Positions 49,627-60,405 of a stretch of DNA of 64,000 bases are shown here, one piece after another. The notes under the pieces were generated by a model that saw only the letters and a list, made by a program, of their open reading frames with translations, was not told where the DNA came from and ran no database searches. How positions within the stretch are numbered: position 1 is the first letter of the stretch; each line of letters begins with the position of its first letter. The position numbers were made by a program, and so were the translations under genes. Source of the stretch: an uncultured Pelagibacteraceae bacterium (lineage in GTDB: Bacteria > Pseudomonadota > Alphaproteobacteria > Pelagibacterales > Pelagibacteraceae); NCBI GenBank assembly GCA_902574525.1, contig CACGNQ010000001.1, positions 1-64,000 of the forward strand. The letters run 5' to 3'.

Positions 49627-50010
49627 ATGATTGGTTACGTAATGGTCGGTACAAATAATCTAGAAAAAGCGATTACTTTTTACGATGAAGTTTTACAAGT
49701 TATAAACTTAAGAAGAAAAGATACTGATGAATTTTGTGCTGGATATACACAAAATGATAGCGATGGAACCATAGAATTCTATGTTACAAAACCAGCTAAT
49801 GGTAAAACAGCTACGTTTGGAAATGGAACTCAAGTATCTTTTAATGTTTCGTCAAGAGCGATAGTTGATAAGTTTCATGAAATTGGGTTAAAAGCAGGCG
49901 GTAGTAGCGAAGGAAGTGGTGGAGAAAGACCAGAAGGTTCTGGTGTATATTACTCCTATGTTCGTGATTTGGATGGAAATAAGATCTGCGCTTTTACAAA
50001 TAATAAATAA
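49627..50010 (+). CDS. VOC/glyoxalase-family protein
   Basis: MIGYVMVGTNNLEKAITFYDEVL...VRDLDGNKICAF; start set at 49627 rather than 49528, which overlaps the ALDH. Confidence 0.88.
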   Translation: MIGYVMVGTNNLEKAITFYDEVLQVINLRRKDTDEFCAGYTQNDSDGTIEFYVTKPANGKTATFGNGTQVSFNVSSRAIVDKFHEIGLKAGGSSEGSGGERPEGSGVYYSYVRDLDGNKICAFTNNK

Positions 50011-50015
50011 ATTAA

Positions 50016-50927
50016 ATGTCATATTCATCAATTGAAAAACGACTAGCTAATGGCAAAACTATTATTCTCGATGGTGGTATAGGAGGAGAGTTACAGAAAA
50101 TTGGAGCAAAAATGGATAAGGGATTATGGTGCGGAAAATGTTCTATAGATAGTCCTGATGAACTTTTAAAAGTACATCATAATTATATTGAAGCGGGGGC
50201 TGATGTAATTACTGCTAATACTTATGCTTCAACTCCTATATCAATGAAAAAATATGGTTATGAAGACTTGATAGAGGAATGTAATCTTAAAAGTATCAAA
50301 ATTGCCAAACAAGCTGTGGCAGGAAAAAATGTTTTAGTTGCTGGATCAGTTTCCACTTATGGTTATTTTATGAAAGACGGTATAAAAAAAATGAAACCAA
50401 GTTTTGACCAACACTTAAGTATTCTATCTAATGCTGGTGTAGATCTTGTGATTCTTGAAGCTATGTCGTCACAAGCTGATATTGTTGAGGTTTTAGCAGA
50501 ATGTTCAAGTAATTTAAAATTACCAACATGGTTATCAGTATCTTGTGTATTTGATAAAGATAAAAATATTCATCTAGGGTATGACGATGATGTTTCTCAT
50601 ACAGATCCTCAAATTTATGAAAAACTCGATGAGTCATTGCAAAGATTTAAAAAATTTCACTCTGGACCAATACTTGTTGCTCACTCGAACATGAGTGTGA
50701 CTGAAGAAGCAGTTAAAATATTAAAAACTAACTATGACAATACCATTGGTGCTTATCCAAACAGAGGTCATTTTATAAAACCCGAATGGAAGTTTACAGA
50801 TGATATCAAGCCAAGTGATTATCTCGAAAGCGCAAAAAAATGGATTGCTAGTGGGGCTCAAATTATTGGTGGTTGCTGTGGTATTGGTGTTGAGGAGATA
50901 AAAGCAATATCAATTCTAAAAAATTAA
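50016..50927 (+). CDS. Homocysteine S-methyltransferase family protein (BHMT/MmuM-like)
   Basis: ILDGGIGGELQKIGA, GADVITANTYAS, IIGGCCGIGVEEI zinc motif. Confidence 0.9.
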   Translation: MSYSSIEKRLANGKTIILDGGIGGELQKIGAKMDKGLWCGKCSIDSPDELLKVHHNYIEAGADVITANTYASTPISMKKYGYEDLIEECNLKSIKIAKQAVAGKNVLVAGSVSTYGYFMKDGIKKMKPSFDQHLSILSNAGVDLVILEAMSSQADIVEVLAECSSNLKLPTWLSVSCVFDKDKNIHLGYDDDVSHTDPQIYEKLDESLQRFKKFHSGPILVAHSNMSVTEEAVKILKTNYDNTIGAYPNRGHFIKPEWKFTDDIKPSDYLESAKKWIASGAQIIGGCCGIGVEEIKAISILKN

Positions 50928-50941
50928 TATAAAATGAAAAT

Positions 50942-51397
50942 ATGAGGACATTTATTGGGGGAATTGGTTGCTTTTGGGATGAAACTAAATACGAAGGTAT
51001 TGAAGGAATAATATCTACTGAGTGTGGCTATTGTGGAGGAGAGGATCCCAACATAACTTATAAAGCAGTATGCGGTGGAGATACTGGTCATATAGAAGTT
51101 GTTAAAGTCGAGTATGATGAAAAAGTTAAATCGTATGAAGATATGGTGAGACTTTTTTTTGAATTACACGACTCTACTCAAGTAAATAGACAAGGAACAT
51201 ATGTTGGAATTCAATATCGATCTGAAATTTTTTATAATAATGACGAAGAAAAAAAAATTGCAGAAAAAGTGTTAAATGAAATGAATAATAAGCTTGGGGG
51301 TAAGGTTTCTACTAAAGTTTCAAAAGAGAAAAATTATTGTAAGGCTGAAGGTTATCACCAAAAATATGAAAAAAAGAAATCCTTAAAATTTGATTAA
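50942..51397 (+). CDS. msrA: Peptide methionine sulfoxide reductase A
   Basis: GGIGCFWDETKYEGIEGIISTECGYCGG, YRSEIFYNNDEEKKIAEKVL. Confidence 0.93.
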   Translation: MRTFIGGIGCFWDETKYEGIEGIISTECGYCGGEDPNITYKAVCGGDTGHIEVVKVEYDEKVKSYEDMVRLFFELHDSTQVNRQGTYVGIQYRSEIFYNNDEEKKIAEKVLNEMNNKLGGKVSTKVSKEKNYCKAEGYHQKYEKKKSLKFD

Positions 51398-51412
51398 AAA
51401 TTAAATTCTCAT

Positions 51413-52570
51413 TTGACTAAAGTAATATCATATAAAAATCCTGAATTAACAACAGTCAAAGATAATAAAGCTGTATGGAATCTTCCTAAAACCAGAAGAT
51501 ATGGTTATAGAAATCTTCACAAAATAAATAGATATGGATTATTTTTAAGATCAGATTTGGTTTTAAAATTAAAAAAAAAATACAAAGATACTATTTATAA
51601 AAAGCCACTCGTAAAAAAAATGACTAAACACAAGTCTTTTTGCTCTTTAATAGTTGGAAATAAACAAAATATTTATTTTGAAAAATACGCTAAAGATTTT
51701 ACAGAAAATCAACCTCAAACGATAATGTCTATAACAAAAATGTTTGTTAATCTTTTCGTGGGCGAATTATTAAATAATAAGTCTATAAATCTTGATAAAA
51801 AAGTGTCTTACTATCTTCCAAAAATTGGAAGTGGATATGCCAATGCTAAAGTCCAAGATGTATTAAATATGAATGTAATAAATGCTTACACAGAAGATTA
51901 TACCAAAGCATACTCCTCATCTTTTTTACATGAGCCGGTTGGTGGATGGAGACTGCCGAAAAACGGTGATAAACATTTAAGCCAGGAAGATTATCTAAAT
52001 ACTATTAAATCAAAAAAAAATAGAAATTTAATAAACAAAAGTAATTTAGCTTTTTATAAGTCTGCAAATACTGATGTTGTAGGATTAATAGTTGAGAAGA
52101 TCAGTGGTAAACCGTTAAGACATTGGATGTTAAGAGCAGTTGAGGCAGCTGGCTTTGAAGAAGGAATTTATATTGCATCCGATAGATACGGTATGCCTTG
52201 GATGTCAGGTGGAGGGTGTTTAATAACAAGAGACTTTTTAAGAATGGGGCTTTTATTTGCAAGAAAAGGTAAAGGTGTTGGAAATAGAAAGATTGGCTCA
52301 GCTTCTTTTTTAGATCAAACTGTTAAAAATGTTGGTCCAAAATATATGAACTTATCAGAGAATAAATATTTATATTATTCAAACTCAACCATGGTTTCTG
52401 GAAATATGATTGGTCATTCTGGATATGGTGGTCAATTTTTAGCTGTAAATTTAAAAACTGGAAACGTTGCTGCATTTTTTTCTGTTTTGGAAACTAAATC
52501 AGCAACTAAAGAAAGTTATAAAGTAGATATGATAAATATGTTGATTGATATAGTGAATACTAAATATTAA
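51413..52570 (+). CDS. Beta-lactamase-family (class C) serine hydrolase; TTG start
   Basis: QTIMSITKMFVNLFVGELL (SxxK), MIGHSGYGGQFLAV. Confidence 0.85.
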   Translation: MTKVISYKNPELTTVKDNKAVWNLPKTRRYGYRNLHKINRYGLFLRSDLVLKLKKKYKDTIYKKPLVKKMTKHKSFCSLIVGNKQNIYFEKYAKDFTENQPQTIMSITKMFVNLFVGELLNNKSINLDKKVSYYLPKIGSGYANAKVQDVLNMNVINAYTEDYTKAYSSSFLHEPVGGWRLPKNGDKHLSQEDYLNTIKSKKNRNLINKSNLAFYKSANTDVVGLIVEKISGKPLRHWMLRAVEAAGFEEGIYIASDRYGMPWMSGGGCLITRDFLRMGLLFARKGKGVGNRKIGSASFLDQTVKNVGPKYMNLSENKYLYYSNSTMVSGNMIGHSGYGGQFLAVNLKTGNVAAFFSVLETKSATKESYKVDMINMLIDIVNTKY

Positions 52571-53472
52571 GCAGTAACTTTTTCTTCCTCTTTAGGAGCA
52601 AGAACAACTGCTAAAATTCCACCTAAAATAATCATTGAACTTCCAACTATTTCTCTCCATCCAAAAGGCTCATCGGTTAATATACTAGAACTTACAACAC
52701 CAACGACTATTTCAGTTAAAAAAAGTATTGAGCATAGTCCTGCACCTAGTTTGCTTGGCGCCCAAAGAATAACAATTCCTGTAGGAATGAAATAAAACAA
52801 TGACAAAACAATTAAAAACATAGCCATTGGAATAAAAGACTCGATCGGTGGAGTTTCACCTAAATAATCAACTAATAAAAAACCAGCTACAATATTAAAT
52901 AATGTTCCATAAAAGAAAAATGAAAATATAATTGGAAATACTCCATCAGTTTTAACAACCTCAAGTCTTATCATTCCACCTGCAAAAATTGCACCTCCAA
53001 TTAGTGCAATCCAATCTCCCGCATTTTGAGGTAAAGGTATAATCGCATCTTTGCTAAACACTATCCATAATCCAGCGAGAGCTAATGTAAGTGTAACAGC
53101 TCTTTCCCAGCCTGGTTTTCTTTTTAAAAATAAAATTTCAAAGATAGTAGTCCAGATAGGCGTCATATAAAAAAGTATTAAAGCTCTTATGACATCTGTT
53201 AATAAAAAACTGAGTGCATAACAAATAAAACCACCACCAACCAATAATCCCGTTAATGGAAGCTCGAAGCCACTTCCTTTTTTTTTATAAATTCTCCACA
53301 GAGCAATTGGTAATAACAATAATACTCCGATTACCATCTGAGCAATTGTTCCCCATCCACCGGTTAATCCTCCAGCCTCTAATGTACGTTGAGGGAGCCA
53401 ATAAATTCCCCACGCACCAGCGGAAAATGCTAAAGCAAGAGCAATTTTAAAATGGTGAGGATGTCTTTGCAT
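52567..53472 (-). CDS. EamA/DMT-family transporter
   Basis: About ten-TM pattern with two EamA repeats. Confidence 0.88.
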   Translation of the reverse strand: MQRHPHHFKIALALAFSAGAWGIYWLPQRTLEAGGLTGGWGTIAQMVIGVLLLLPIALWRIYKKKGSGFELPLTGLLVGGGFICYALSFLLTDVIRALILFYMTPIWTTIFEILFLKRKPGWERAVTLTLALAGLWIVFSKDAIIPLPQNAGDWIALIGGAIFAGGMIRLEVVKTDGVFPIIFSFFFYGTLFNIVAGFLLVDYLGETPPIESFIPMAMFLIVLSLFYFIPTGIVILWAPSKLGAGLCSILFLTEIVVGVVSSSILTDEPFGWREIVGSSMIILGGILAVVLAPKEEEKVTA

Positions 53473-53475
53473 TAA

Positions 53476-54891
53476 TTATTTTATTTCTGGTTTTATTTTT
53501 GAATAATTGAACATTTGTTCGTATTTTCTAGCAAATGCAAGTACTTTTAAATCGTCATTCTTTTTTCCAATTATCTGCATACCCATTGGCAGTTTATTTT
53601 TATTAAAACCAACTGGAACTGTTATAGTGGGTAATTCTAAAAGACTTGATAATATAAAAACTTCAATCCATCGATGATAAGTATCTAAATTAAAATCATT
53701 TATTTTTTCTGGGTAATTTAATTCTTTTTTAAATGGAAATACTTGTGCAGATGGCAAAGCTAAAAAATCGTAATCTTTAAAGATCTGTTCTATATCATCC
53801 ATGCACCTCTTTCTTTTTTCAATCGCAATATTGATGTCATTTTCCCTAATATTTTTCCCCCTTTTGTACTCCCAAATTGCCTGATATGTCATTTCATCGA
53901 TATCTTTTATATCCATGCTTCCAATATCCATAAATATACTTTTTGATCTAAATGTTAACCACGAGTTCCATAGATCATGAGTGTTAATACTTGGTTTCAA
54001 AAAATCTATTTTTACATTGTGCTTATTTAATTCGCTCAGTTTTTTTTCACAGATTTCTAAAATTTCGTTTTCAAACTTATAACTACCATTAACATCAGAT
54101 AACCATCCTATTTTAATATTTTTTAATTCTGTGTCATTTATTTCAACATTGTTAAAATTAGATTTTAGGTTGAAAGAGTACGGATCCAAATTGTGTCTTC
54201 CAGTTACACTATCTAAAATAATTGTCATATCGTCTGGTGTTCTAGATAAAAAACCAGGAGTAGTTAAAATAGGAATATTTTTTTGATTATCTGATCTAGC
54301 TGAAGCAATAACTCCAGGGGTTGGTCTAAAACCGTATATATTAGAATATGCTGCTGGATTCCTGCATGAACCCATTTGATCTGTACCATCAGCAAAGGGA
54401 ATTAATTGAGCAGCAACTGCTGAGCTTGCCCCACCACTTGAACCACCAGCAGACTTGCTTAAATCATAAACATTCGAGGTTGGACCAAAAAGTCTATTAA
54501 TTGTATGTCCTCCTATCCCAAGTTCAGCTGTATTAGTTTTTCCAATTATGATCGCGCCGTTTTCAATTAGTTTATCTACAAAAAAAGAATTTTTATTTGG
54601 AAAATAATCTTTGTACCCTTTAAAGCCGTATGTTGTTTGAATTCCAACAACATCACTTAAATCTTTAATTGCTAACGGTAATCCAAACAAAGATTTATTT
54701 TTATCCTTTTGATTATCTTTTTTTTTAGCTTCTTCTAAAATTTTTTCAGTCTCTTTTAAAAGAATAATTGCATTTAATTTTGGATTGTATTTTTCAATCC
54801 TTGCAATATAAAATTCTACAACTTCTTTTACTGATATTTGTTTTAACTGAATTAATTTAATAATTTCAGATACATTTTTATTTTCTAGCAT
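53476..54891 (-). CDS. Amidase signature family protein
   Basis: GLPLAIKDLSDVVGIQTTYG, SKSAGGSSGGASSAVAAQLIPFADGTDQMGS. Confidence 0.93.
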   Translation of the reverse strand: MLENKNVSEIIKLIQLKQISVKEVVEFYIARIEKYNPKLNAIILLKETEKILEEAKKKDNQKDKNKSLFGLPLAIKDLSDVVGIQTTYGFKGYKDYFPNKNSFFVDKLIENGAIIIGKTNTAELGIGGHTINRLFGPTSNVYDLSKSAGGSSGGASSAVAAQLIPFADGTDQMGSCRNPAAYSNIYGFRPTPGVIASARSDNQKNIPILTTPGFLSRTPDDMTIILDSVTGRHNLDPYSFNLKSNFNNVEINDTELKNIKIGWLSDVNGSYKFENEILEICEKKLSELNKHNVKIDFLKPSINTHDLWNSWLTFRSKSIFMDIGSMDIKDIDEMTYQAIWEYKRGKNIRENDINIAIEKRKRCMDDIEQIFKDYDFLALPSAQVFPFKKELNYPEKINDFNLDTYHRWIEVFILSSLLELPTITVPVGFNKNKLPMGMQIIGKKNDDLKVLAFARKYEQMFNYSKIKPEIK

Positions 54892-54896
54892 CTGCC

Positions 54897-56090
54897 CTAA
54901 CGAGCTTTTTTAATACTTTTTAAAGTTAGTTGTTCAACCTCTTCTAAAGTTGCTTTTTTAGGGTTTTGACCATATGCCTGGTCGAGCATAGATTTTTTGG
55001 CAATTCTTTTGTATGAGTCCTCAGGTACACCAATTTCATTTAATCCTCTTGGTATGTTGAGTTCATCTAACATTTTATTTAAATTTTCTTTAAAACCATT
55101 TACAGAATGATCATCAAATTGCATCGCTTCTGACATTCGTTGAACTTTTTCCTCTAACCCAGGTAAATTATATTCCATTACTGTTGGTAGAATTATTGCA
55201 TTTGTAAGTCCATGGTGGGTATTGTATTCTGCACCTACCATATGAGATATTGCGTGAACTAGTCCTAACCCTTTCAAAAACGCTATCCCTCCTAAGTAAG
55301 AACCTATAATCATTCCCCCTCTAGCTACTAAATTGTCTGGTTCATTTACAGCTAACTTCAATGATTTTGAAATCAGATTTAAGCTTTCCAATGCAGAGCC
55401 ATCGCATAACGGATGAAACATCGGTACACTATAACCTTCAATCGCATGAATCATCGCATCGACACCAGTCCATGCTGTTAAGTTTGCTGGTAACTTTAAA
55501 GTTAATTCTGGATCAACTAATGCTAAACAAGGTCTAGCATCTGGATGCCATAAACAAAATTTCATTCCTTTTTTGGTATCAGTAACCATAGCAGTTATTT
55601 CTGTTTCAGCGCCCGTTCCAGAAGTTGTTGGTATAGTTATTAGTTTTGGAAAAGGATTCTTTCCTTTAAGGTCTCTTGGAACTTTATCTAAAAATTCAAA
55701 ATCCCATAAAGGAATCCCGCTATTAACTGTTAAGGATATTGCCTTGCCCCCATCCATAGCACTGCCTCCTCCAATAGCAATTATACCATCATGGCTTCCG
55801 TCTCTAAATTTTTTACATCCACCCTCTATTTCATCATCTCTAGGATTGGGTGATATGTTGGAATAAATATTTGATTTTATTTTAGAATCTAAAAGTAAAT
55901 TTTGTAGATCACTTATAAAGGGTAAATTTATACTTCCACTATCTGTTACAATTAAAACGTTTTGAATATTAAAATTTTTACAAAAATTCCCAATTTCTTT
56001 AAATCTTCCTGGTCCATATGCAGTAAATGTTGGAAAGGTCCAATCCTGAGCTCCTAATAAATCAGTTTTGTTAAGTTTAAAATTTTGCAT
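54897..56090 (-). CDS. Iron-containing alcohol dehydrogenase
   Basis: IAIGGGSAMDGGKAISL, TIPTTSGTGAETEITAMVTD, GLVHAISHMVGAEYNTHHGLTNAIILP. Confidence 0.93.
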   Translation of the reverse strand: MQNFKLNKTDLLGAQDWTFPTFTAYGPGRFKEIGNFCKNFNIQNVLIVTDSGSINLPFISDLQNLLLDSKIKSNIYSNISPNPRDDEIEGGCKKFRDGSHDGIIAIGGGSAMDGGKAISLTVNSGIPLWDFEFLDKVPRDLKGKNPFPKLITIPTTSGTGAETEITAMVTDTKKGMKFCLWHPDARPCLALVDPELTLKLPANLTAWTGVDAMIHAIEGYSVPMFHPLCDGSALESLNLISKSLKLAVNEPDNLVARGGMIIGSYLGGIAFLKGLGLVHAISHMVGAEYNTHHGLTNAIILPTVMEYNLPGLEEKVQRMSEAMQFDDHSVNGFKENLNKMLDELNIPRGLNEIGVPEDSYKRIAKKSMLDQAYGQNPKKATLEEVEQLTLKSIKKAR

Positions 56091-56126
56091 ATTTATTTAA
56101 AAATTTATACTAATTTACAAAAATAA

Positions 56127-57059
56127 ATGAAAATCGCAAAAGAAAAAGCAGATTTCAAAAAAACTATATTAGCAATTGTTACAATGCTTTTAGGAGTAGT
56201 TTGTGTAGATCTATACTTAGTTGTAATAAGATTAATAGGTAGTGACTATTCTGTGCTTAAATTAGCTGTATTTAGAAATTTTTTTGCAATTATACCCTTG
56301 CTTGTTTTGCTGTTGATTTCTAAAGAATACAGCACACTTTTTAAAAATATAAATAAGAAATTTTTATCTCTTTGTTGTTTTAGAGGTTTATGCTTTTTAG
56401 CGATGAATATATTTATTTTTATCTCTGTAATAAATGTTGAATTTGCAACCGCTATGACATTAACGTTTTCTTCACCATTTTTTATTGTAATACTCTCAAT
56501 AATTTTTCTACAAGATAAAGTTGGTATTTACAGATGGTCAGCGATTATAATTGGATTTATTGGAGTAGTATTAATCTTAAGACCCACAAGTGAAATATTT
56601 AATTTTTTTTCAATCTTTTCAATATTAACAGCTTTTGCATGGGGTGTTACGGTAATGATATTAAAATTCATTCCACCAAATTTTTCAACATCAAAAATAC
56701 AGTTTTATACTTTAATCTTTAATGTAATTGGTGCATTGACGTTATTTATTATTTTATCAAATGATTTTACTGTTAATTCGATGAAGGATTTAATGTTAAT
56801 GGTTTTAACTGGAATACTAGGGGGTACCGCTGCAATATTATTTGTATATGCTTATAGACTAATCTCATTAAGCAAACTTGCCTCTTTTGAATATTTTGGA
56901 ATCCCCTCCTCTTTTTTATTAGGATGGATTTTTTTTAACGAAGCACCTTGGTCTCAGCTTTTTCCAGGAGTCTTATTAATTGTGTTTGCAGGTTTTATAA
57001 TTATATGGAGAGACGCGCAAAAAAATAAACCTATAAAAGGAAGTAAAAAATTTTATTAA
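56127..57059 (+). CDS. EamA/DMT-family transporter
   Basis: Ten-TM EamA duplication. Confidence 0.9.
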   Translation: MKIAKEKADFKKTILAIVTMLLGVVCVDLYLVVIRLIGSDYSVLKLAVFRNFFAIIPLLVLLLISKEYSTLFKNINKKFLSLCCFRGLCFLAMNIFIFISVINVEFATAMTLTFSSPFFIVILSIIFLQDKVGIYRWSAIIIGFIGVVLILRPTSEIFNFFSIFSILTAFAWGVTVMILKFIPPNFSTSKIQFYTLIFNVIGALTLFIILSNDFTVNSMKDLMLMVLTGILGGTAAILFVYAYRLISLSKLASFEYFGIPSSFLLGWIFFNEAPWSQLFPGVLLIVFAGFIIIWRDAQKNKPIKGSKKFY

Positions 57060-58106
57060 TTAAGATTTAGATTTCATTGATTTCATAACGATTGATCTGT
57101 CAATTTCACCTAACAAGTTTCCAGTTTCGTTACATATTACAGGATAACTTTTATCTGTATCCACTAATTTATCAATCAAAGTTTCAATTTTTAGGTTATC
57201 CATAATACAATCTGTCTTTTTTGAAAATAAATTTTTAGTTTCATCACAACATTCTTTTCTCATAACCTTACCTGCACTTAAAACTTTGTATTTTGGAACA
57301 TCTTCACAGAAATCTTTAACATATTGATCTTTAGGGTTAGCAACTATTTCTTCTGGTGTTCCAACTTGTGAAACTTCACCATCTTTCATTATTGCAATAT
57401 GATCTCCCATTTTGATTGCTTCCAAAAAATCATGCGTTATAAAAACCATAGTCCTTTGAAGCTTTTCTTGAATTTTTAAAAGTTCGTCTTGCATCTCTCT
57501 TCTTATCAATGGATCTAATGCTGAAAATGGTTCATCAAAAATTAAAATTTCTGGATCTACCGCTAGTGCTCTCGCTAGCCCTACCCTTTGTTGCATACCA
57601 CCTGAGAGTTCTCTAGGGTAATTATTTTCCCAACCATCTAAGCCTACCATTTTCAAAACTTCCATAGATTTTTCTAATCTAATCTCTTTTTTTGTACCTC
57701 TTACCTCCAGTCCATATCCTATATTTTCTACTACAGTTCTATGTGGAAAGAGTCCAAAATGTTGAAAAACCATACTCATTTTATTTCTTCTTAATTCTAA
57801 TAAATCTCTTGAACTCATATTAGTAACATCAACATCGTCCATTTTAACAGTGCCAGATGTTGGTTCAATTAATCTTGAAATACATCTAACTAAAGTAGAT
57901 TTTCCACTTCCAGATAGTCCCATTACTACAAAAGTTTCGCCTTTTTGAATTGAAAAACTTACATCTCTTACTGCCACAACATGACCGGTCTTTTCTTGTA
58001 TTTGTTTAATTGATAAACTTTTATCTAGATTTTTTATTATTCTTTTCTCATCTGGCCCAAATAATTTCCAAATATTTGTACAAGTAATTTTTTGGTCTGA
58101 ATTCAT
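57060..58106 (-). CDS. proV: Glycine betaine/proline ABC transporter ATPase
   Basis: MGLSGSGKSTLVRCISRLIEPTSG, LSGGMQQRVGLARALAVDPEILIFDEPFSALDPLIRREMQ. Confidence 0.95.
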   Translation of the reverse strand: MNSDQKITCTNIWKLFGPDEKRIIKNLDKSLSIKQIQEKTGHVVAVRDVSFSIQKGETFVVMGLSGSGKSTLVRCISRLIEPTSGTVKMDDVDVTNMSSRDLLELRRNKMSMVFQHFGLFPHRTVVENIGYGLEVRGTKKEIRLEKSMEVLKMVGLDGWENNYPRELSGGMQQRVGLARALAVDPEILIFDEPFSALDPLIRREMQDELLKIQEKLQRTMVFITHDFLEAIKMGDHIAIMKDGEVSQVGTPEEIVANPKDQYVKDFCEDVPKYKVLSAGKVMRKECCDETKNLFSKKTDCIMDNLKIETLIDKLVDTDKSYPVICNETGNLLGEIDRSIVMKSMKSKS

Positions 58107-58188
58107 CTTAAAATTTATAATTTAATGTTTAAATACACAATATTTTACTTTAAAAGTAAATTTAATTATTTTATTTTTGTTTGTAAAT

Positions 58189-60303
58189 ATGTCTAGTAGT
58201 AACGAAATATTAGGAAAATCAAATCAATCGAAAAATATAATAACTTATTCAATTATCGGTATAGTTTTTTTAATAGCATTGTGGTTGTCTTCTCAAAGTG
58301 AGGGTCCATCTAAGTTTCCAAAGTTTGTAACAGACGAATTTACTTTCACAGCATGGGTTAATGAGGGAGAAGATTTTTTAAAAAAAAATTATAGATGGAT
58401 GACCAAAATCATAGCTGGTTACATTAAAGCTAGCTATTATTTTGTAGAAGATTTTTTACTTGAATCACCTTGGCTTTTAATTGCGGCGATTATCTTTTTA
58501 CCATGTATTATTGCTGGAGGCCTAAAATTAGGACTCTACTCTTTATTTGTAATCTATTTCTGGGGAGCTACGGGAATGTGGGAGCCTTCACTCCAAACAG
58601 TTGCATTGATGGGTTTGTCTGTCCTTCTTTGCGTTTTTTTTGGATTTATATTGGGAGTTTTATGTTCACAAAGCGATAGATTTGAAAATTTTATGAAACC
58701 AGTTTTAGATACAATGCAGGTTATGCCTGCTTTTGTTTATCTATTTCCTGCTTTATTTTTTTTTGGTATCGGCGGAGCGCCAGCGATTCTTGCAACTATG
58801 ATTTATGCTATGCCTCCAATTATAAGATTAACCAATACTGGTATAAGACAGGTGCCTGCTCAAACTATAGAAAGTGCAACTTCTTTTGGTTCAAATAAAC
58901 TACAACTTTTATTTAAAATTAAAATTCCATTATCTTTGCCAAGTATAATGATGGGTATCAATCAGGTTATAATGATGGCTCTTGCACTTGTTGTTTTAGC
59001 TTGTTTTATTGGTGCAGAAGGAATTGGGGGACAAGTATGGCAGGCTATTAGACGATTAGATGTTGGTTGGGCTATGGAAGGAGGTTTGTGTATATTATTT
59101 ATGGCGATAATGTTTGATAGATTTAGTTCAGCATTTAGTAAAACTGAAGAAAGACTTCCATCAGATGTTCAAAAATTTTATTTACTTCCCCAAGGATGGG
59201 CAAAATATACACTAGCAAGAATTATAGAAAAGCCTTTAAGCATTATTCAAGGGCTTACAAAATATATTTGTATATTTATTACTAATTTAATTGCATATTT
59301 TTTTAAATCTTTATTCTTCATATTCAACAAAAGGTCTGCAGAAAACATCAAAGAGTTTATAGGTAAAAGATATTATATTATTCCATCCTTTATAGTCTTC
59401 TTTGTAATAAGCTTAGTTGATACATACTTGATAAATATTGGTACATTCCCTGAAGAATGGCGACTATCAATTAGACAACCAATAACAAATGCTGTTGAAA
59501 GTTTGACAGTTAATCCGGGCTTCATTGCTTTCACGAAAGGTTTAAGAGCATTTGTATATCTAAATTTATTAAGACCATTAGATGTTTTTTTAACTCATAT
59601 ACCTTGGTGGTACACCATGGCTATATTTGTTGCATTGGGATACATTACGGTTGGAATAAGATTTGCATTTATAACAGCTCTATTGTTACTCTTTATTGGA
59701 GCGTGTGGAATTTGGTCCCACTCAATGATCACTCTATCTTCGGTTTTGGTTTCAGTTGCTTTATGTTTCGTTATTGGAGTTCCACTTGGAATAATAGCAT
59801 CTTATAATGAGAGATTTAGGAATATTCAAAATGTTGTGTTAGATGCAATGCAAACACTTCCTTACTTCTGCTATTTAATTCCTGTTCTAATGTTTTTTGG
59901 TGGTGGTATTGTATCTGCAGTTCTAGCAACTGTTATTTATTCTATCCCTCCAATAATAAGATTAACTTCATTAGGTTTAACTCAAGTATCAGGATCATAT
60001 TCGGAAGTTTCTAGATCATTTGGAGGTACGCTAATACAAACCTTAAATAAAGTTAAATTTCCATTGGCAGTTCCAAGTTTAGTAATAGGTTTTAATCAAA
60101 CTGTTATAATGGCATTTGCTATGCAAATAGTAACTCCACTTATTGGAGGAAAAGGTCTAGGTTTAGAAGTATTTAATGGTCTAGCTAGATCCGATACTGG
60201 AAGAGGTCTTGCAGCAGGAATAGGTATTGTACTCTTAGCTATTATTATAGACAGAATTTCTCTAGCTTGGACAAAGAAGCAAAGAGAAGCCCTAGGATTA
60301 TAG
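58189..60303 (+). CDS. proW: Glycine betaine ABC permease with two fused ProW domains
   Basis: Two copies of VLDTMQVMPAFVYLFPALFFFGIGGAPAILATMIYAMPPIIRLT / VLDAMQTLPYFCYLIPVLMFFGGGIVSAVLATVIYSIPPIIRLT; likely start 58189. Confidence 0.93.
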   Translation: MSSSNEILGKSNQSKNIITYSIIGIVFLIALWLSSQSEGPSKFPKFVTDEFTFTAWVNEGEDFLKKNYRWMTKIIAGYIKASYYFVEDFLLESPWLLIAAIIFLPCIIAGGLKLGLYSLFVIYFWGATGMWEPSLQTVALMGLSVLLCVFFGFILGVLCSQSDRFENFMKPVLDTMQVMPAFVYLFPALFFFGIGGAPAILATMIYAMPPIIRLTNTGIRQVPAQTIESATSFGSNKLQLLFKIKIPLSLPSIMMGINQVIMMALALVVLACFIGAEGIGGQVWQAIRRLDVGWAMEGGLCILFMAIMFDRFSSAFSKTEERLPSDVQKFYLLPQGWAKYTLARIIEKPLSIIQGLTKYICIFITNLIAYFFKSLFFIFNKRSAENIKEFIGKRYYIIPSFIVFFVISLVDTYLINIGTFPEEWRLSIRQPITNAVESLTVNPGFIAFTKGLRAFVYLNLLRPLDVFLTHIPWWYTMAIFVALGYITVGIRFAFITALLLLFIGACGIWSHSMITLSSVLVSVALCFVIGVPLGIIASYNERFRNIQNVVLDAMQTLPYFCYLIPVLMFFGGGIVSAVLATVIYSIPPIIRLTSLGLTQVSGSYSEVSRSFGGTLIQTLNKVKFPLAVPSLVIGFNQTVIMAFAMQIVTPLIGGKGLGLEVFNGLARSDTGRGLAAGIGIVLLAIIIDRISLAWTKKQREALGL

Positions 60304-60345
60304 AAAAAAGTCATTAGATCAGAAATTAAGCCATTTTTTACCCGG

Positions 60346-60375
60346 TTTACATCTATATAACTTTTGAACTACAAT
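60346..60375 (+). promoter_or_regulatory. Candidate sigma70-type promoter for proX
   Basis: TTTACA-N18-TACAAT between proW and proX. Confidence 0.4.
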
Positions 60376-60405
60376 GCTCTTTTAATTTTTAGAGGAGGAA
60401 ACTTA

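Noticed and set aside
50011-50015. SAM-II/SAM-V riboswitch before the homocysteine methyltransferase
   Set aside because: Only 5 bp separate it from the preceding gene, so no leader RNA can be present
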